Source: Amycolatopsis sp. cg9 (lineage in GTDB: Bacteria; Actinomycetota; Actinomycetes; Mycobacteriales; Pseudonocardiaceae). Taken from it: DNA of 64,000 nucleotides. Below the pieces are notes generated by a model. It was not told the origin of the DNA, made no database searches, and saw nothing but the letters and a program-made list of their open reading frames with translations. Shown here piece after piece: positions 16,566 to 25,311 of this stretch. The stretch lies in contig NZ_CP166850.1 in assembly GCF_041346945.1 (NCBI RefSeq), positions 9,780,501 through 9,844,500 on the forward strand, read 5' to 3'. Made by a program: the position numbers and the translations under genes. How positions within the stretch are numbered: position 1 is the first letter of the stretch; every line of letters begins with the position of its first letter.

Positions 16566-16580
16566 TGAACGAGTCGTTCA
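16566..16580. repeat. ATGAACGA-family repeat, last copy
   Basis: TGAACGA and TCGTTCA flank a single G; the right side continues TGACA, as in the first copy but with one change. It makes at least four related elements in this gap between argA and the phospholipase gene. Confidence 0.7.
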
Positions 16581-16652
16581 TGACATCGGGACCGTCCGGG
16601 CGCGCAACCCCTAAGTCATCTGGCCAATTCCCACCTAGGGGGCGAAGTCAGG

Positions 16653-16665
16653 GGGAAATTTTCCC
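16653..16665. promoter_or_regulatory. Palindrome upstream of the phospholipase gene
   Basis: GGGAAA and TTTCCC flank a single T, 88 bases before the phospholipase start. It is unusually A/T-rich for this genome and symmetric, so a regulator site is possible. Nothing else supports it. Confidence 0.3.
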
Positions 16666-16753
16666 GACAACATCCTTTCGGGCGGTGACCTGCACCACTG
16701 CGCTGGCCGAAGCTGATCGGGCACCAAGTCACTCGATCGGCAAGGAAGCAACG

Positions 16754-17188
16754 ATGCGCACGACACTGCGGAACCTGGGGGCCACCGTGGCGGTGGCCGT
16801 GACTGTCGGCGGAGGCGTCCTCGCGGGCGCCGGCACCGCGGCGGCCGTCGACATCCCGACGGTCACCGACCAGTACCTCTTCTCCACGTCCCTGTCCGGG
16901 TTCGAGTCGATCCGGAACCAGGCGCCCTACTCCGGCCAGCTCGACTGGTCGTCGGACGGCTGCTCGTGGTCGCCGGACACGCCGTTCGGCTGGCAGTTCC
17001 TGCCCGGCTGCCACCGGCACGACTTCGGCTACCGCAACTACAAGAAGCAGGGCCGCTTCACCGAGGCGAACCGGCTGAAGATCGACGACAACCTCTACAG
17101 CGACCTGAAGAGCGTCTGCGGGTCCAACGTGGCCTGCAAGGGCGCCGCCTGGACGTACTACCAGGCGGTCCGCAAGTTCGGCGGCTGA
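16754..17188 (+). CDS. Secreted prokaryotic phospholipase A2
   Basis: Hydrolyses the sn-2 ester of phospholipids outside the cell. The 144-residue precursor has a Sec signal peptide (residues 1 to about 31, ending AGTAAA). The mature part has DGCSWSPDTPFGWQFLPGC and the catalytic motif CHRHDFGYRNY with His89 and Asp90, the pattern of the prokaryotic phospholipase A2 family known from Streptomyces. Four cysteines in the mature region suggest two disulphides. ATG was chosen for its AGGAAG and because it directly starts the signal peptide. It stands alone, with a repeat cluster upstream. Confidence 0.92.
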   Translation: MRTTLRNLGATVAVAVTVGGGVLAGAGTAAAVDIPTVTDQYLFSTSLSGFESIRNQAPYSGQLDWSSDGCSWSPDTPFGWQFLPGCHRHDFGYRNYKKQGRFTEANRLKIDDNLYSDLKSVCGSNVACKGAAWTYYQAVRKFGG

Positions 17189-17241
17189 GCCGTCCCCCTG
17201 GCCCCGGGTGCGCTCGCGCGCGCCTGGGCCAGGATGGGGGC

Positions 17242-17847
17242 ATGGAGATCGATCACCTGCTCAGCACGACCCGCGCGGTGCGCCGCAAGCTCGACCTCGA
17301 CCGGCCGGTCGAACCCGGGGTCGTCGAGGAGTGCCTGAACCTGGCGCTGCAGGCGCCGACGCCCGGCAACGTCCAGGCCTGGCGCTGGCTCGTGGTGCGC
17401 GACCAGGAGGTCAAGAACCGGCTCGGCGTGCTGTTCCGCGAGGTCGGTGAGGCCTACCTCGCGACGAAGACCGGCGACCCGCGGGCGCTGGCGTCCGGGC
17501 AGCACCTGATCGACGTGATCGAGCGCGTCCCGGTGTTCGTGATCCCGGTCCTGCAGGGCCGCCCGACCGGCGACAACGCGGCCGACGCGGCCTTCTACGG
17601 CGGCATCTTCCCAGCGGTGTGGAACCTCCAGCTGGCCCTGCGCTCGCGCGGCCTGGGCTCGACGCTCACGACGTACCACCTCTCCCGCGAGGCCGAGGCG
17701 GCCGAGATCCTCGGCATCCCGGACGGCCACACGCAGGCCGGGCTGCTGCCGGTGGCGTACACGACGGTGCCGGACTTCAAGCCCGCGCCGCGGACCCCGC
17801 TGTCCGAGGTGGCCTACCAGGACCACTGGGGCACGCCGCTCAGCTGA
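17242..17847 (+). CDS. Nitroreductase-family flavoprotein
   Basis: The 201-residue protein starts MEIDHLLSTTRAVRRKLDLDRPVEP, the FMN-binding RAVRR pattern of NAD(P)H-dependent nitroreductases, followed by LQAPTPGNVQAWRWLVV and GLGSTLTTYHL, which line the flavin site. Natural substrate is unknown. The ATG follows the phospholipase stop by 53 bases, with no clear Shine-Dalgarno; a CAGGAT hexamer seven bases before it may be a -10 for a leaderless message. Its last bases overlap the convergent secreted-protein gene. Confidence 0.85.
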   Translation: MEIDHLLSTTRAVRRKLDLDRPVEPGVVEECLNLALQAPTPGNVQAWRWLVVRDQEVKNRLGVLFREVGEAYLATKTGDPRALASGQHLIDVIERVPVFVIPVLQGRPTGDNAADAAFYGGIFPAVWNLQLALRSRGLGSTLTTYHLSREAEAAEILGIPDGHTQAGLLPVAYTTVPDFKPAPRTPLSEVAYQDHWGTPLS

Positions 17848-18274
17848 TCCGGACCGTGGCCTGCCCGCCGTCGTCGCTGACCGACACCAGTTCGATCCGG
17901 CTGGCCGCGAACGACGTCGCCTGCGGGCCGGTGCGCGGGCCGCTGTGCAGCTCGGCCGTGGTGCTCTCGCCGCGGCCGGGCTCCTTCAGCAGGAACGCCA
18001 GCGTGGCTTCCCCCTGCCAGATGCACGTCATGTTCGGGCGGCACCGCGAGTCCGCGACGACCCGGGTGTAGCGCACGGTCAGGTCCTTGCCCTGCACGGC
18101 GGCTTCCTGCCCGAGCCGCAGGGTGACGTCGTGGCCCGCCGGGGCGCTCACCGTCGGCGACGGTGGCGCGGCGGAGCCGGGGGCGACGGGCTGCCCGGTG
18201 GCGACCGAGCTCCCGGCGCCCACCGTGACGACGGCGAAGGCGAACAGTCCGGCTACGAATCGCTGTAGGTCCAC
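17840..18274 (-). CDS. Secreted protein of unknown function
   Basis: The 144-residue precursor has a signal-peptide-like N-terminus (a hydrophobic run of about 20 residues ending near VATGQPVAPG) and a Pro/Ala-rich linker. The mature region is predicted beta-rich and has two cysteines six residues apart (RCRPNMTC), probably a disulphide. No lipobox is present. I do not recognise the family. It starts with GTG and ends within the nitroreductase gene on the other strand by eight bases. Confidence 0.65.
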   Translation of the reverse strand: MDLQRFVAGLFAFAVVTVGAGSSVATGQPVAPGSAAPPSPTVSAPAGHDVTLRLGQEAAVQGKDLTVRYTRVVADSRCRPNMTCIWQGEATLAFLLKEPGRGESTTAELHSGPRTGPQATSFAASRIELVSVSDDGGQATVRIS

Positions 18275-18314
18275 GTGTTCAGGACGGAACGGACCCGGCG
18301 GCGGGTTGCACCGG

Positions 18315-18875
18315 CTAGTTGATCTTCTCGATCAGCCTGCCGACCTGGGTGGACGGGTTGCGGCCATGCCCAGCGTCGGGATGGCGTGCTCGTTCGACGG
18401 CCACGTCGACCCCGTCCGCGTAGTCGTTGAACCGCAACGCCGACTTGCGATAGCCGGGAACATGTCGAAGGAGCCGTTTCTCCACGTCCCCGCAGCAGGT
18501 CAACGGTGCTACGCACGCCTCGAAGTGCAGCAACAACCAGTATTCGAAACACGGGTTCGAAACCGCCAGATTCACCTGAAGCCGGCCCGCCGTCTCCACG
18601 GCCTTGTCCAGGTCGAACTCATCGACGTCGACGACACACCAGACTTCGTCGTACCCCGCTTCGCGACTTGCGAGCCCGGCCGCGTACCTGACGACGGTCT
18701 CGGGATCCGCCGGTTTCGCCTTGATTTTCACCGTGACGGCCGGATTTCGCCGGAGTCGCTTCAACCCGTCGAAATAGGCCGGTTCGGTCGCCGCCGCTCC
18801 GCAGACGACGAGGATCGACAAACGCGGGTCCCGGAACGGCGCCCTGCGCCGCCTGCTGTTTTCGCGACGGTTCAT
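18315..18875 (-). CDS. RloB-family protein with altered Toprim-like motif
   Basis: The 186-residue protein has the RloB layout: an Arg-rich N-terminus, a strand with [20 protein letters not shown] (residues about 79-89) and [14 protein letters not shown]. RloB proteins have a Toprim-like core and accompany AAA ATPases in restriction or anti-phage loci. In the family I know the first strand reads CEGxxTEP; here it reads CGAAATEP, so the usual acidic residue is missing, while the Asp-x-Asp motif remains. Its ATG overlaps the ATPase stop by four bases (ATGA), so the two are made together. G+C is visibly lower than in flanking genes. Confidence 0.75.
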   Translation of the reverse strand: MNRRENSRRRRAPFRDPRLSILVVCGAAATEPAYFDGLKRLRRNPAVTVKIKAKPADPETVVRYAAGLASREAGYDEVWCVVDVDEFDLDKAVETAGRLQVNLAVSNPCFEYWLLLHFEACVAPLTCCGDVEKRLLRHVPGYRKSALRFNDYADGVDVAVERARHPDAGHGRNPSTQVGRLIEKIN

Positions 18876-20080
18876 CGGTTGCGCAGCGCCTCCGCGAAGT
18901 CACCCAGCACCGGCACGGCACCATAACTGCCCGCGAGATAACGCCGCTCGGTGTTCTGGTCCTTGCGCGGTTTGAAGTCGGTGAGCGGATAAAGACTGCT
19001 CGCGCCCTGCGCGTCCCGGTCGACGAACCAGATCTGGTCCCGGTCGAGCACGTGCTCACCGAGCATGCTCCCGAGCAGACTGGTGTCGTGCGTGGTGAAG
19101 ATCAGCTGCGCGCCCTTGGGGTTCACGTCGGCATCCTGGAACAAGCCCACGAGTTTCGCCGTCAGCAGCGGGTGCAGGCTGGCGTCGATCTCGTCGACCA
19201 GCAGGACCAACCCCCTGTCCAGCGCCGAAAGCACCTGCGGCAGAAGCCCGATCCAGTTGCGCGTCCCCGAAGACTCGTCATCAAAGTCGAACGGCTCCCG
19301 AGCGGCACCGTGGAGCAGCTTCAGTTCCAGGTCGAACTCACCAGAACGGCGCCGATGCGAGCCCTCCCGCTCCTTCACGACCACATCGACGATGCCGATG
19401 TCGGCGACACTGAGCAGGGAAACCATGCGTTGCCGGTGTTCCGGGTTCCGGAGCAGGTGGTCGCCGACGACCCACTGCAAGTATTCCGAGTCGAACCACC
19501 CGCCGCCCAAGCCGTTGACCAGCAACCCGGAAGTGAACCACCGGTAGACCGGCATCAGCGGACCGAGTTCGAGCCGGTCGCACACGCTGAGGAACAGCGC
19601 CGTCGGCCGGATCAGCTCTTCCAGGACATCCAGCTTCGGCTTGGAATCGGCCACCGTGGTGCCGAACTTGATGCCTTCCCGGCCACGCTCGAAGACGACT
19701 CGCTTCCTCTTCTCCGGATAGGAGTACAGCCACTCCTCGACTACTTCGTACCCGTCCAGGAGGAAGCCGTAGGTGTACGCGACACCTTCGGCGATCAGTT
19801 CGAACACGAACGTGGACGGCCGTGGTTCCGCCTCGGGATCCAACCGGAAGGGGTCCTGAACGGCCACGATGTCGTGGCGACCGGGGAGGTGCCGGTTCAT
19901 GACGGCCCGCATCACCATGGCCATGGCTTTGAAGAGGTTCGACTTGCCGGACGCGTTGGCGCCGTAGACAGCGATCACCGGCACCGCGGGCCGATCGTCG
20001 CCCGGCAGCGCCGGCATCAGGAGGAGCTCCTGCTCGTCCCGGAACGAACGGTGGTTGCCCAGCCGGAAGCTCAGCAGCAC
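18872..20080 (-). CDS. AAA ATPase of the OLD/RloA type, partner of RloB
   Basis: The 402-residue protein is an SMC/ABC-like AAA ATPase: Walker A GANASGKS (residues 40-47), a coiled insert, a [10 protein letters not shown] signature-like segment near residue 265, Walker [15 protein letters not shown] with Asp296-Glu297, and an H-loop TTHD (His331). The N-terminal [16 protein letters not shown] is typical of AAA_15 proteins that act with nucleases in overcoming-lysogeny, PARIS and related defence systems. GTG was chosen because GGGAGG lies eight bases upstream. A 60-base line counted by eye (19681-19740) is 60% G+C, well below the neighbouring ftsK. A minus-strand two-gene cassette with the RloB gene, inserted next to ftsK. 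Confidence 0.8.
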   Translation of the reverse strand: MLLSFRLGNHRSFRDEQELLLMPALPGDDRPAVPVIAVYGANASGKSNLFKAMAMVMRAVMNRHLPGRHDIVAVQDPFRLDPEAEPRPSTFVFELIAEGVAYTYGFLLDGYEVVEEWLYSYPEKRKRVVFERGREGIKFGTTVADSKPKLDVLEELIRPTALFLSVCDRLELGPLMPVYRWFTSGLLVNGLGGGWFDSEYLQWVVGDHLLRNPEHRQRMVSLLSVADIGIVDVVVKEREGSHRRRSGEFDLELKLLHGAAREPFDFDDESSGTRNWIGLLPQVLSALDRGLVLLVDEIDASLHPLLTAKLVGLFQDADVNPKGAQLIFTTHDTSLLGSMLGEHVLDRDQIWFVDRDAQGASSLYPLTDFKPRKDQNTERRYLAGSYGAVPVLGDFAEALRNR

Positions 20081-20161
20081 CCTGATCACCTCCCTGGCGA
20101 AGCTTCGAGCCATTCCGTACCAGTAAACCGCACAGAACAGCCTCAAGCATCAACCAGGGAC

Positions 20162-22654
20162 CTATTCGTCCTCGCCGCCGGCGTCCGCGTCCACCGGGCC
20201 GCCGCCGCGGATCATGAACAGGACGCCTTCCAGCTCCTCCGGCTTGATCAGCACGTCGCGGGCCTTCGAGCCCTCCGACGGGCCGACCACGCCGCGGCTT
20301 TCCAGCAGGTCCATCAGCCGGCCGGCCTTGGCGAAGCCGACCCGGAGCTTGCGCTGCAGCATCGACGTCGAGCCGAACTGGGACGTCACGATCAGCTCCG
20401 CCGCCTGCAGCAGGACGTCCAGGTCGTCCCCGATGTCCGGGTCGATCTCCTTCTTCTCGCCGGCCTTCTGCGCCGTGACGCCGTCCTGGTAGTCCGGCTG
20501 CGCCTGCTCCTTGGCGTAGTTGACGACCGCGGCGATCTCCTCGTCACCGACGAACGCGCCCTGGATGCGGACCGGCTTGCCGGCGCCCATCGGCAGGTAG
20601 AGCGCGTCGCCCATGCCGATCAGCTTCTCCGCGCCCGGCTGGTCGAGGATGACCCGCGAGTCGGTCAGCGACGACGTCGCGAACGCCAGCCGCGAAGGCA
20701 CGTTGGTCTTGATCAGGCCGGTGACGACGTCGACCGACGGCCGCTGCGTGGCCAGGACCAGGTGGATGCCGGCGGCGCGGGCCTTCTGGGTGATCCGGAC
20801 GATCGCGTCCTCGACGTCGCGCGGGGCGGTCATCATCAGGTCGGCGAGCTCGTCGACGATCGCCATGATGTACGGGTACGGCCGGTACTCGCGCTCGGAC
20901 CCCGGCGGCGCGGTGATCTCGCCGGACTTCACCTTCTTGTTGTAGTCGTCGATGTGCCGGACCTTGTTGACCTGCATGTCCTGGTAGCGCTGCTCCATCT
21001 CCTCCACCAGCCAGGCCAGCGCGGCGGCCGCCTTCTTCGGCTGGGTGATGATGGGCGTGATCAGGTGCGGGATGCCCTCGTAGGGCGTCAGCTCGACCAT
21101 CTTCGGGTCGATCAGGATCATCCGGCACTCGTCCGGCGTCGACCGCGCGAGCAGCGACACCAGCATCGAGTTGACGAAGCTCGACTTACCGGAACCGGTG
21201 GAGCCCGCGACCAGCAGGTGCGGCATCTTCGTCAGGTTCGCCGTGACGAAGTGGCCCTCGATGTCCTTGCCGAGGCCGATCACCATCGGGTGGTTGTCCT
21301 TGACCGTGGACGGCGCGCGCAGGACGTCGCCCAGGCGGACCATCTCGCGGTCGGAGTTGGGCACCTCGATGCCGACCGCGGACTTGCCGGGGATCGGCGC
21401 CAGCAGCCGGACGTTGTCGGTCGCCACCGCGTAGGCGATGTTCTTGGTCAGCGCCGTGATCTTCTCGACCTTCACGCCCGGGCCGAGCTCGACCTCGTAG
21501 CGCGTGACCGTCGGGCCGCGGGTGAAGCCGGTGACCTGCGCGTCGACGTTGAACTGCTCCAGCACGCCGGTGATCGCCTCGATCATGGCGTCGTTGGCCT
21601 TGCTGCGGGACTTCGGCGCGTCGCCGAGCTTCAGCAGGTCGGGCGGCGGGAGCTGGTAGTCACCTTCCACGGTCCGGGTGACCGCCAGCGGGGGCTCCGC
21701 GGGCTTCTTCGGCTTCTTCTCGGGCACCTCGACCGGCTTGGGCACGGCCTTCGGCGGCTTGATCGGCGTCGGCACCTCGGCGAGCGCGGCGTCGATGTCG
21801 AGCTGCTCGGGGTTCGCGTCGGCGGCCTGGCGGCGGCGCGACGGCTTGCGCAGCCGCGCGGACTTCGGGTCGGCGTCGGTGACGGCATCCTCGTCGGTGG
21901 CGAACCCGGAGCGCAGTGCCTCGGCTTCGGCGATCTCCTCTTCGTCGAGACCCCAGTTGCGGAGCCGCTGCGGGATCTCGCGGACCGGCGTGCCGGTGAA
22001 GACGAGGATGCCGAAGACGAGCGCGAGGATCAGCAGCGGCACCGCGACCCAGGTGGTGACACCCATGGTCAGCAGGCCGCCGGAGAAGGCGCCGATGATG
22101 CCGCCGGCGTACATCCGGCCGTCGTTGGTGGCCGGCAGCGCGGTGAAGATGTGCAGCATCCCGAGCACCGACAGGACGACCATGATGGTGCCGATGACCA
22201 TCCGCGGGCGCGTCTCGGGGTGCGGCTCGGACCGCATCAGCGCGACGGCGACCACGACCAGCACCAGCGGCAGCGTCACCGCCCCGGCGCCGAGCACGGT
22301 CCGGGTGGCGATCTCGACCCCGGCGCCGATCGGCCCGGCGGCCCGCCACCAGACGCCGACGGCCGCGACGATGGCCAGCGCGATCAGGCCGAGCGCGAGG
22401 CCGTCACGGCGATGCTCGGCCTCGAGCTCGCGGGTGCGGCCGACCGTGCGCGCCAGCGTTCCGGTGCCCTTGGCCAGCAGGTTCCAGGTGCCGCGGACGC
22501 CCTTGCCGAAGATCCCGGGCGTCTTGCGGCGCGGGGCGGGCTTGCGAGCGGGCGAAGACCGTGGACGTGGCTTCGCGGGTGTACGCGGCTTACGCGCCGC
22601 TGCCCCCTTCGCGCCGCTTCCCGTGCTTCGCTTCCTCGTCGCCGACCCAGCCAT
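20162..22654 (-). CDS. ftsK: DNA translocase FtsK
   Basis: Septum-anchored hexameric motor that moves chromosome DNA at division. The 830-residue protein has a basic N-terminus, four to five membrane helices (about residues 86-220), an acidic/Pro linker to about 340, the motor domain with Walker A GSTGSGKS (484-491) and Walker [14 protein letters not shown], and a C-terminal winged-helix gamma domain ([36 protein letters not shown]) that reads KOPS sites. Length is that of actinobacterial FtsK. Gene order with pgsA, clgR and argA resembles mycobacteria apart from the inserted accessory genes. Confidence 0.96.
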   Translation of the reverse strand: MAGSATRKRSTGSGAKGAAARKPRTPAKPRPRSSPARKPAPRRKTPGIFGKGVRGTWNLLAKGTGTLARTVGRTRELEAEHRRDGLALGLIALAIVAAVGVWWRAAGPIGAGVEIATRTVLGAGAVTLPLVLVVVAVALMRSEPHPETRPRMVIGTIMVVLSVLGMLHIFTALPATNDGRMYAGGIIGAFSGGLLTMGVTTWVAVPLLILALVFGILVFTGTPVREIPQRLRNWGLDEEEIAEAEALRSGFATDEDAVTDADPKSARLRKPSRRRQAADANPEQLDIDAALAEVPTPIKPPKAVPKPVEVPEKKPKKPAEPPLAVTRTVEGDYQLPPPDLLKLGDAPKSRSKANDAMIEAITGVLEQFNVDAQVTGFTRGPTVTRYEVELGPGVKVEKITALTKNIAYAVATDNVRLLAPIPGKSAVGIEVPNSDREMVRLGDVLRAPSTVKDNHPMVIGLGKDIEGHFVTANLTKMPHLLVAGSTGSGKSSFVNSMLVSLLARSTPDECRMILIDPKMVELTPYEGIPHLITPIITQPKKAAAALAWLVEEMEQRYQDMQVNKVRHIDDYNKKVKSGEITAPPGSEREYRPYPYIMAIVDELADLMMTAPRDVEDAIVRITQKARAAGIHLVLATQRPSVDVVTGLIKTNVPSRLAFATSSLTDSRVILDQPGAEKLIGMGDALYLPMGAGKPVRIQGAFVGDEEIAAVVNYAKEQAQPDYQDGVTAQKAGEKKEIDPDIGDDLDVLLQAAELIVTSQFGSTSMLQRKLRVGFAKAGRLMDLLESRGVVGPSEGSKARDVLIKPEELEGVLFMIRGGGPVDADAGGEDE

Positions 22655-22808
22655 GCGTCAACGGTAACCGCCCGTGGCCGTTCGTCCCGTGCGCCACTCT
22701 CGGCTCAGGGTGAACTTCTGCCTCACACCGGGCGCCGGACGGCCATCCGGGTGAACCGATCCGGCCAGTGCGCATTCGGGTGAAAACGGCGTCTGCCATG
22801 CTCTGCCC

Positions 22809-23624
22809 ATGCTCGCGCTGCGCACCGCCGAACCGCCCCGCCGTGCCCCCGCCATCTGGCGGACGATGCTGAACATCGACCGCGGCCTGGTGAACCTGGT
22901 CGGGCGGCTCACCGTCACCGGCCGGATCCCGGCGCAGCTGCGGGGCAAGCCGCTGCTCATGACCGCGAACCACATCGGCGTGTTCGACGCGTTCGTGCTG
23001 ATGGCGGCGTGCAAGCGGATCGGCATCAACCCGCGGTTCATGCTGGCGGGCGGCATCCTGGACGCGCCCGTGATCGGGCCGGCGCTGCGGGTCAGCGGGC
23101 ACCTGCGGGTCGACCGCAAGAACGCCGGGACCGCCGTCGGGCAGTTCGCCGAGGCCGTGGAGGCGATGAAGACCACGCGCGAGCCGATCATCGTCTACCC
23201 CGAGGGCCGGATCAGCCACGACCCGGGCCTGTGGCCGGAGCGCGGCAAGACCGGGGCGGCCCGGCTGGCGCTCGCCTCGGGCGTGCCGGTGATCCCGATC
23301 AGCCAGTGGGGCGCGCACGAGGCCGTCTACTGGGGCACCGAGACGGTCAACGGCCCGGCCGACCTGGTCCCGCTGGCCCGCTCCGGGCTCAGCGCGCCGC
23401 TGCGCCGGCCTCGGTTCCAGGTGCACTTCGGCGACCCCGTCGACCTCTCGGACGTCGAGCCGGCGCGGCCGGGCGCCGGGGTGCGCGCGCACGCGAAGAT
23501 CATGCAGGCCATCACCGACGGCTTGGTCCCGCTGCGCCGCGGCGAGCTGGACCGTCCGCGCTTCCACGACCCGACGCGGCCGACCGACACCGTCAGCCCG
23601 TGGAAGCCGGCGTCCGGATCCTGA
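22809..23624 (+). CDS. 1-acyl-glycerol-phosphate acyltransferase family protein
   Basis: The 271-residue protein has the acyltransferase motifs in order: NHIGVFD (His-x4-Asp catalytic pair), FMLAGGILDAPVIG, IVYPEGRIS (Glu-Gly-Arg phosphate site) and GVPVIPISQWG. It lacks predicted long membrane spans apart from one hydrophobic patch. Likely acylates lysophosphatidate or another glycerolipid at the membrane face. The C-terminal 30 residues are Pro/Arg-rich. Start ATG lies without Shine-Dalgarno, consistent with a leaderless message. Confidence 0.88.
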   Translation: MLALRTAEPPRRAPAIWRTMLNIDRGLVNLVGRLTVTGRIPAQLRGKPLLMTANHIGVFDAFVLMAACKRIGINPRFMLAGGILDAPVIGPALRVSGHLRVDRKNAGTAVGQFAEAVEAMKTTREPIIVYPEGRISHDPGLWPERGKTGAARLALASGVPVIPISQWGAHEAVYWGTETVNGPADLVPLARSGLSAPLRRPRFQVHFGDPVDLSDVEPARPGAGVRAHAKIMQAITDGLVPLRRGELDRPRFHDPTRPTDTVSPWKPASGS

Positions 23625-23658
23625 GACACCGGGCTCGGCACCCCTAGAGTCGGCGGGC

Positions 23659-24273
23659 GTGAGCACACGGATACTCGTCGTCTACTACAGCTCGACCGGC
23701 AACACCGCGGCCCTGGCCGAGTCCCTCGCCGCCGGGGCCCGCGAAACCGGCGCCGAGGTGCGGGTGCGGACCGTGCCGGAGACCGCGCCCGAGCGGGCCG
23801 TCGCGCAGAACCCGCGCTGGCAGGCCTGGATCGACTCCGGCCCGCACCACGCGCTGGCCGAGCTCGCGGACCTCGAATGGGCCGACGGCCTCGCGGTGGG
23901 CAGCCCGACCCGGTTCGGCGGCCCCGCCGCCCAGCTCAAGTCCTTCCTGGACAGCACGGGCGGCTTGTGGGCGAAGGGGAAGCTCGCGGACAAGGTCGCG
24001 ACGTCGTTCACGACCGCCTCCACGGCGCACGGCGGCCTGGAGTCGACGCTGCTGGCGATCAACAACGTCTTCTACCACTGGGGCGCGATCGTCGTGCCGC
24101 TCGGCTACACCGACCCGCACCTGATGGAGTCGGGCAACCCGTACGGCGGCTCGTTCGTGTCGCGCAAGTCGGCGGCGCCGGACGAACTCGCGCTCGGCGC
24201 GCTGCGCGTCCAGGGACGGCGGCTGGCCACCATCACGACGCACGTGGCGACCGGCCTGAAGCAGGCCGAGTAA
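23659..24273 (+). CDS. Flavodoxin-like NAD(P)H:quinone oxidoreductase (WrbA family)
   Basis: The 204-residue protein opens with ILVVYYSSTGNTAALAESLAAGA, the FMN phosphate loop of flavodoxins, and continues with VGSPTRFGGPAAQLKSFLDSTGGLWAKGKLADKVATSFTTASTAHGG, a typical WrbA pattern. Function is probably two-electron quinone reduction. GTG is eight bases after TAGAGT, a clear leaderless promoter. The C-terminal end GRRLATITTHVATGLK is also WrbA-like. Confidence 0.9.
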   Translation: MSTRILVVYYSSTGNTAALAESLAAGARETGAEVRVRTVPETAPERAVAQNPRWQAWIDSGPHHALAELADLEWADGLAVGSPTRFGGPAAQLKSFLDSTGGLWAKGKLADKVATSFTTASTAHGGLESTLLAINNVFYHWGAIVVPLGYTDPHLMESGNPYGGSFVSRKSAAPDELALGALRVQGRRLATITTHVATGLKQAE

Positions 24274-24322
24274 CCGGAAAAACCCCTTTGGCAGTGACGC
24301 GGTCGCCCTTAGAGTCGCGACG

Positions 24323-25270
24323 GTGACCACCGAGCTGCCCGTCCTCGCCCCGCCCCGGGTCGCCCACCGCGGCCGCGGGACCACCCTGGTCCTGCTCGCC
24401 GCGCTGTTCTTCAGCACGTCGGGCACCCTGGGCAAGTCCGCGATGTCCGCCGGGATCACCCCGGAGCAGGTGGCCGCGATGCGCATCGCGCTGGCCGGGC
24501 TGGTGCTGCTCGCCGGGGTCGCGCTGGTGGCGCCGCGGAAGCTGCGGGTGCGCCGGGCCGAGCTCCCGGTGCTGGCCGGGTACGGCCTGCTCGGCGTCGC
24601 CGGCGTACAGCTGCTCTACTTCGTCGCCGCGGGCCGGATCCCGGTCGGCATCGCGATCCTGCTGGAGTTCGTCTCCCCCGTGCTCATCGCGCTGTGGGTG
24701 CGGTTCGTGCGGCGGCACCGGCTGCCCCGGTCGGTGTGGGGCGGCATCGCACTGGCGATGGTCGGGCTGTCGCTGGTCGCGCAGGTCTGGCAGGGCGTGA
24801 CGCTGAACGGCGCCGGCCTGCTCGCCGGCTTCGGCGCGGCGCTGTGCTCGGCCGGGTACTTCCTGCTCGGCGAGCGCGCGGTGGCCGACATCGACCCGCT
24901 GGGCCTGGTCACCTGGGGGATGGTGATCGGGGCGGTCGCGGTCAGCTTCGCCGCGCCGCCGTGGACGTGGCCGGTCGGGCTGCTCGGCACCGGCGTCGGG
25001 TTCGGCGCCTGGCACCCGCCGGTGTGGCTGCTGATCGGCCTGCTGGTGCTGGTGGCGACCGTGCTGGCCTACGTCTGCGGGATCTCGTCGCTGCGGCACC
25101 TGCCGGCGTCGGTGGCGAGCGTGCTGGGACTGGTCGAGCCGGTGATCGTCACGATCACGGCCTGGGCGCTGCTCGGCGAGGAGCTCACCTGGCTCCAGCT
25201 GCTCGGCTCGGCGATCCTGCTCGGCGGCGCGTACCTGGTGCAGCGGAAGTCCGAGATCCTGACGAGCTGA
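24323..25270 (+). CDS. EamA/RhtA-family drug and metabolite transporter
   Basis: The 315-residue protein has ten hydrophobic helices arranged as two EamA repeats; the first starts LVLLAALFFSTSGTLGKSAM, the second GAGLLAGFGAALCSAGYFLLGERAV. The conserved end LGLVEPVIVTITAWALLGEELTWLQLLGSAILLGGAYL is characteristic. Such carriers export amino acids or metabolites. GTG sits seven bases after TAGAGT, so a leaderless transcript separate from the flavodoxin gene is likely. Confidence 0.9.
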   Translation: MTTELPVLAPPRVAHRGRGTTLVLLAALFFSTSGTLGKSAMSAGITPEQVAAMRIALAGLVLLAGVALVAPRKLRVRRAELPVLAGYGLLGVAGVQLLYFVAAGRIPVGIAILLEFVSPVLIALWVRFVRRHRLPRSVWGGIALAMVGLSLVAQVWQGVTLNGAGLLAGFGAALCSAGYFLLGERAVADIDPLGLVTWGMVIGAVAVSFAAPPWTWPVGLLGTGVGFGAWHPPVWLLIGLLVLVATVLAYVCGISSLRHLPASVASVLGLVEPVIVTITAWALLGEELTWLQLLGSAILLGGAYLVQRKSEILTS

Positions 25271-25311
25271 GTTCTTCACGAGCTGGCGCCGAGGTGCGAG
25301 AATCCCCCACC

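Noticed and set aside
19052..22783. 1243-residue plus-strand ORF
   Set aside because: It is the antisense shadow of ftsK and the AAA ATPase gene; no domain and a biased His/Arg/Gln composition.
24233..25279. Long minus-strand ORF opposite the EamA transporter
   Set aside because: Composition (Arg/Gln/Pro/His-rich) is that of a shadow of the real gene, which has clear transporter helices.
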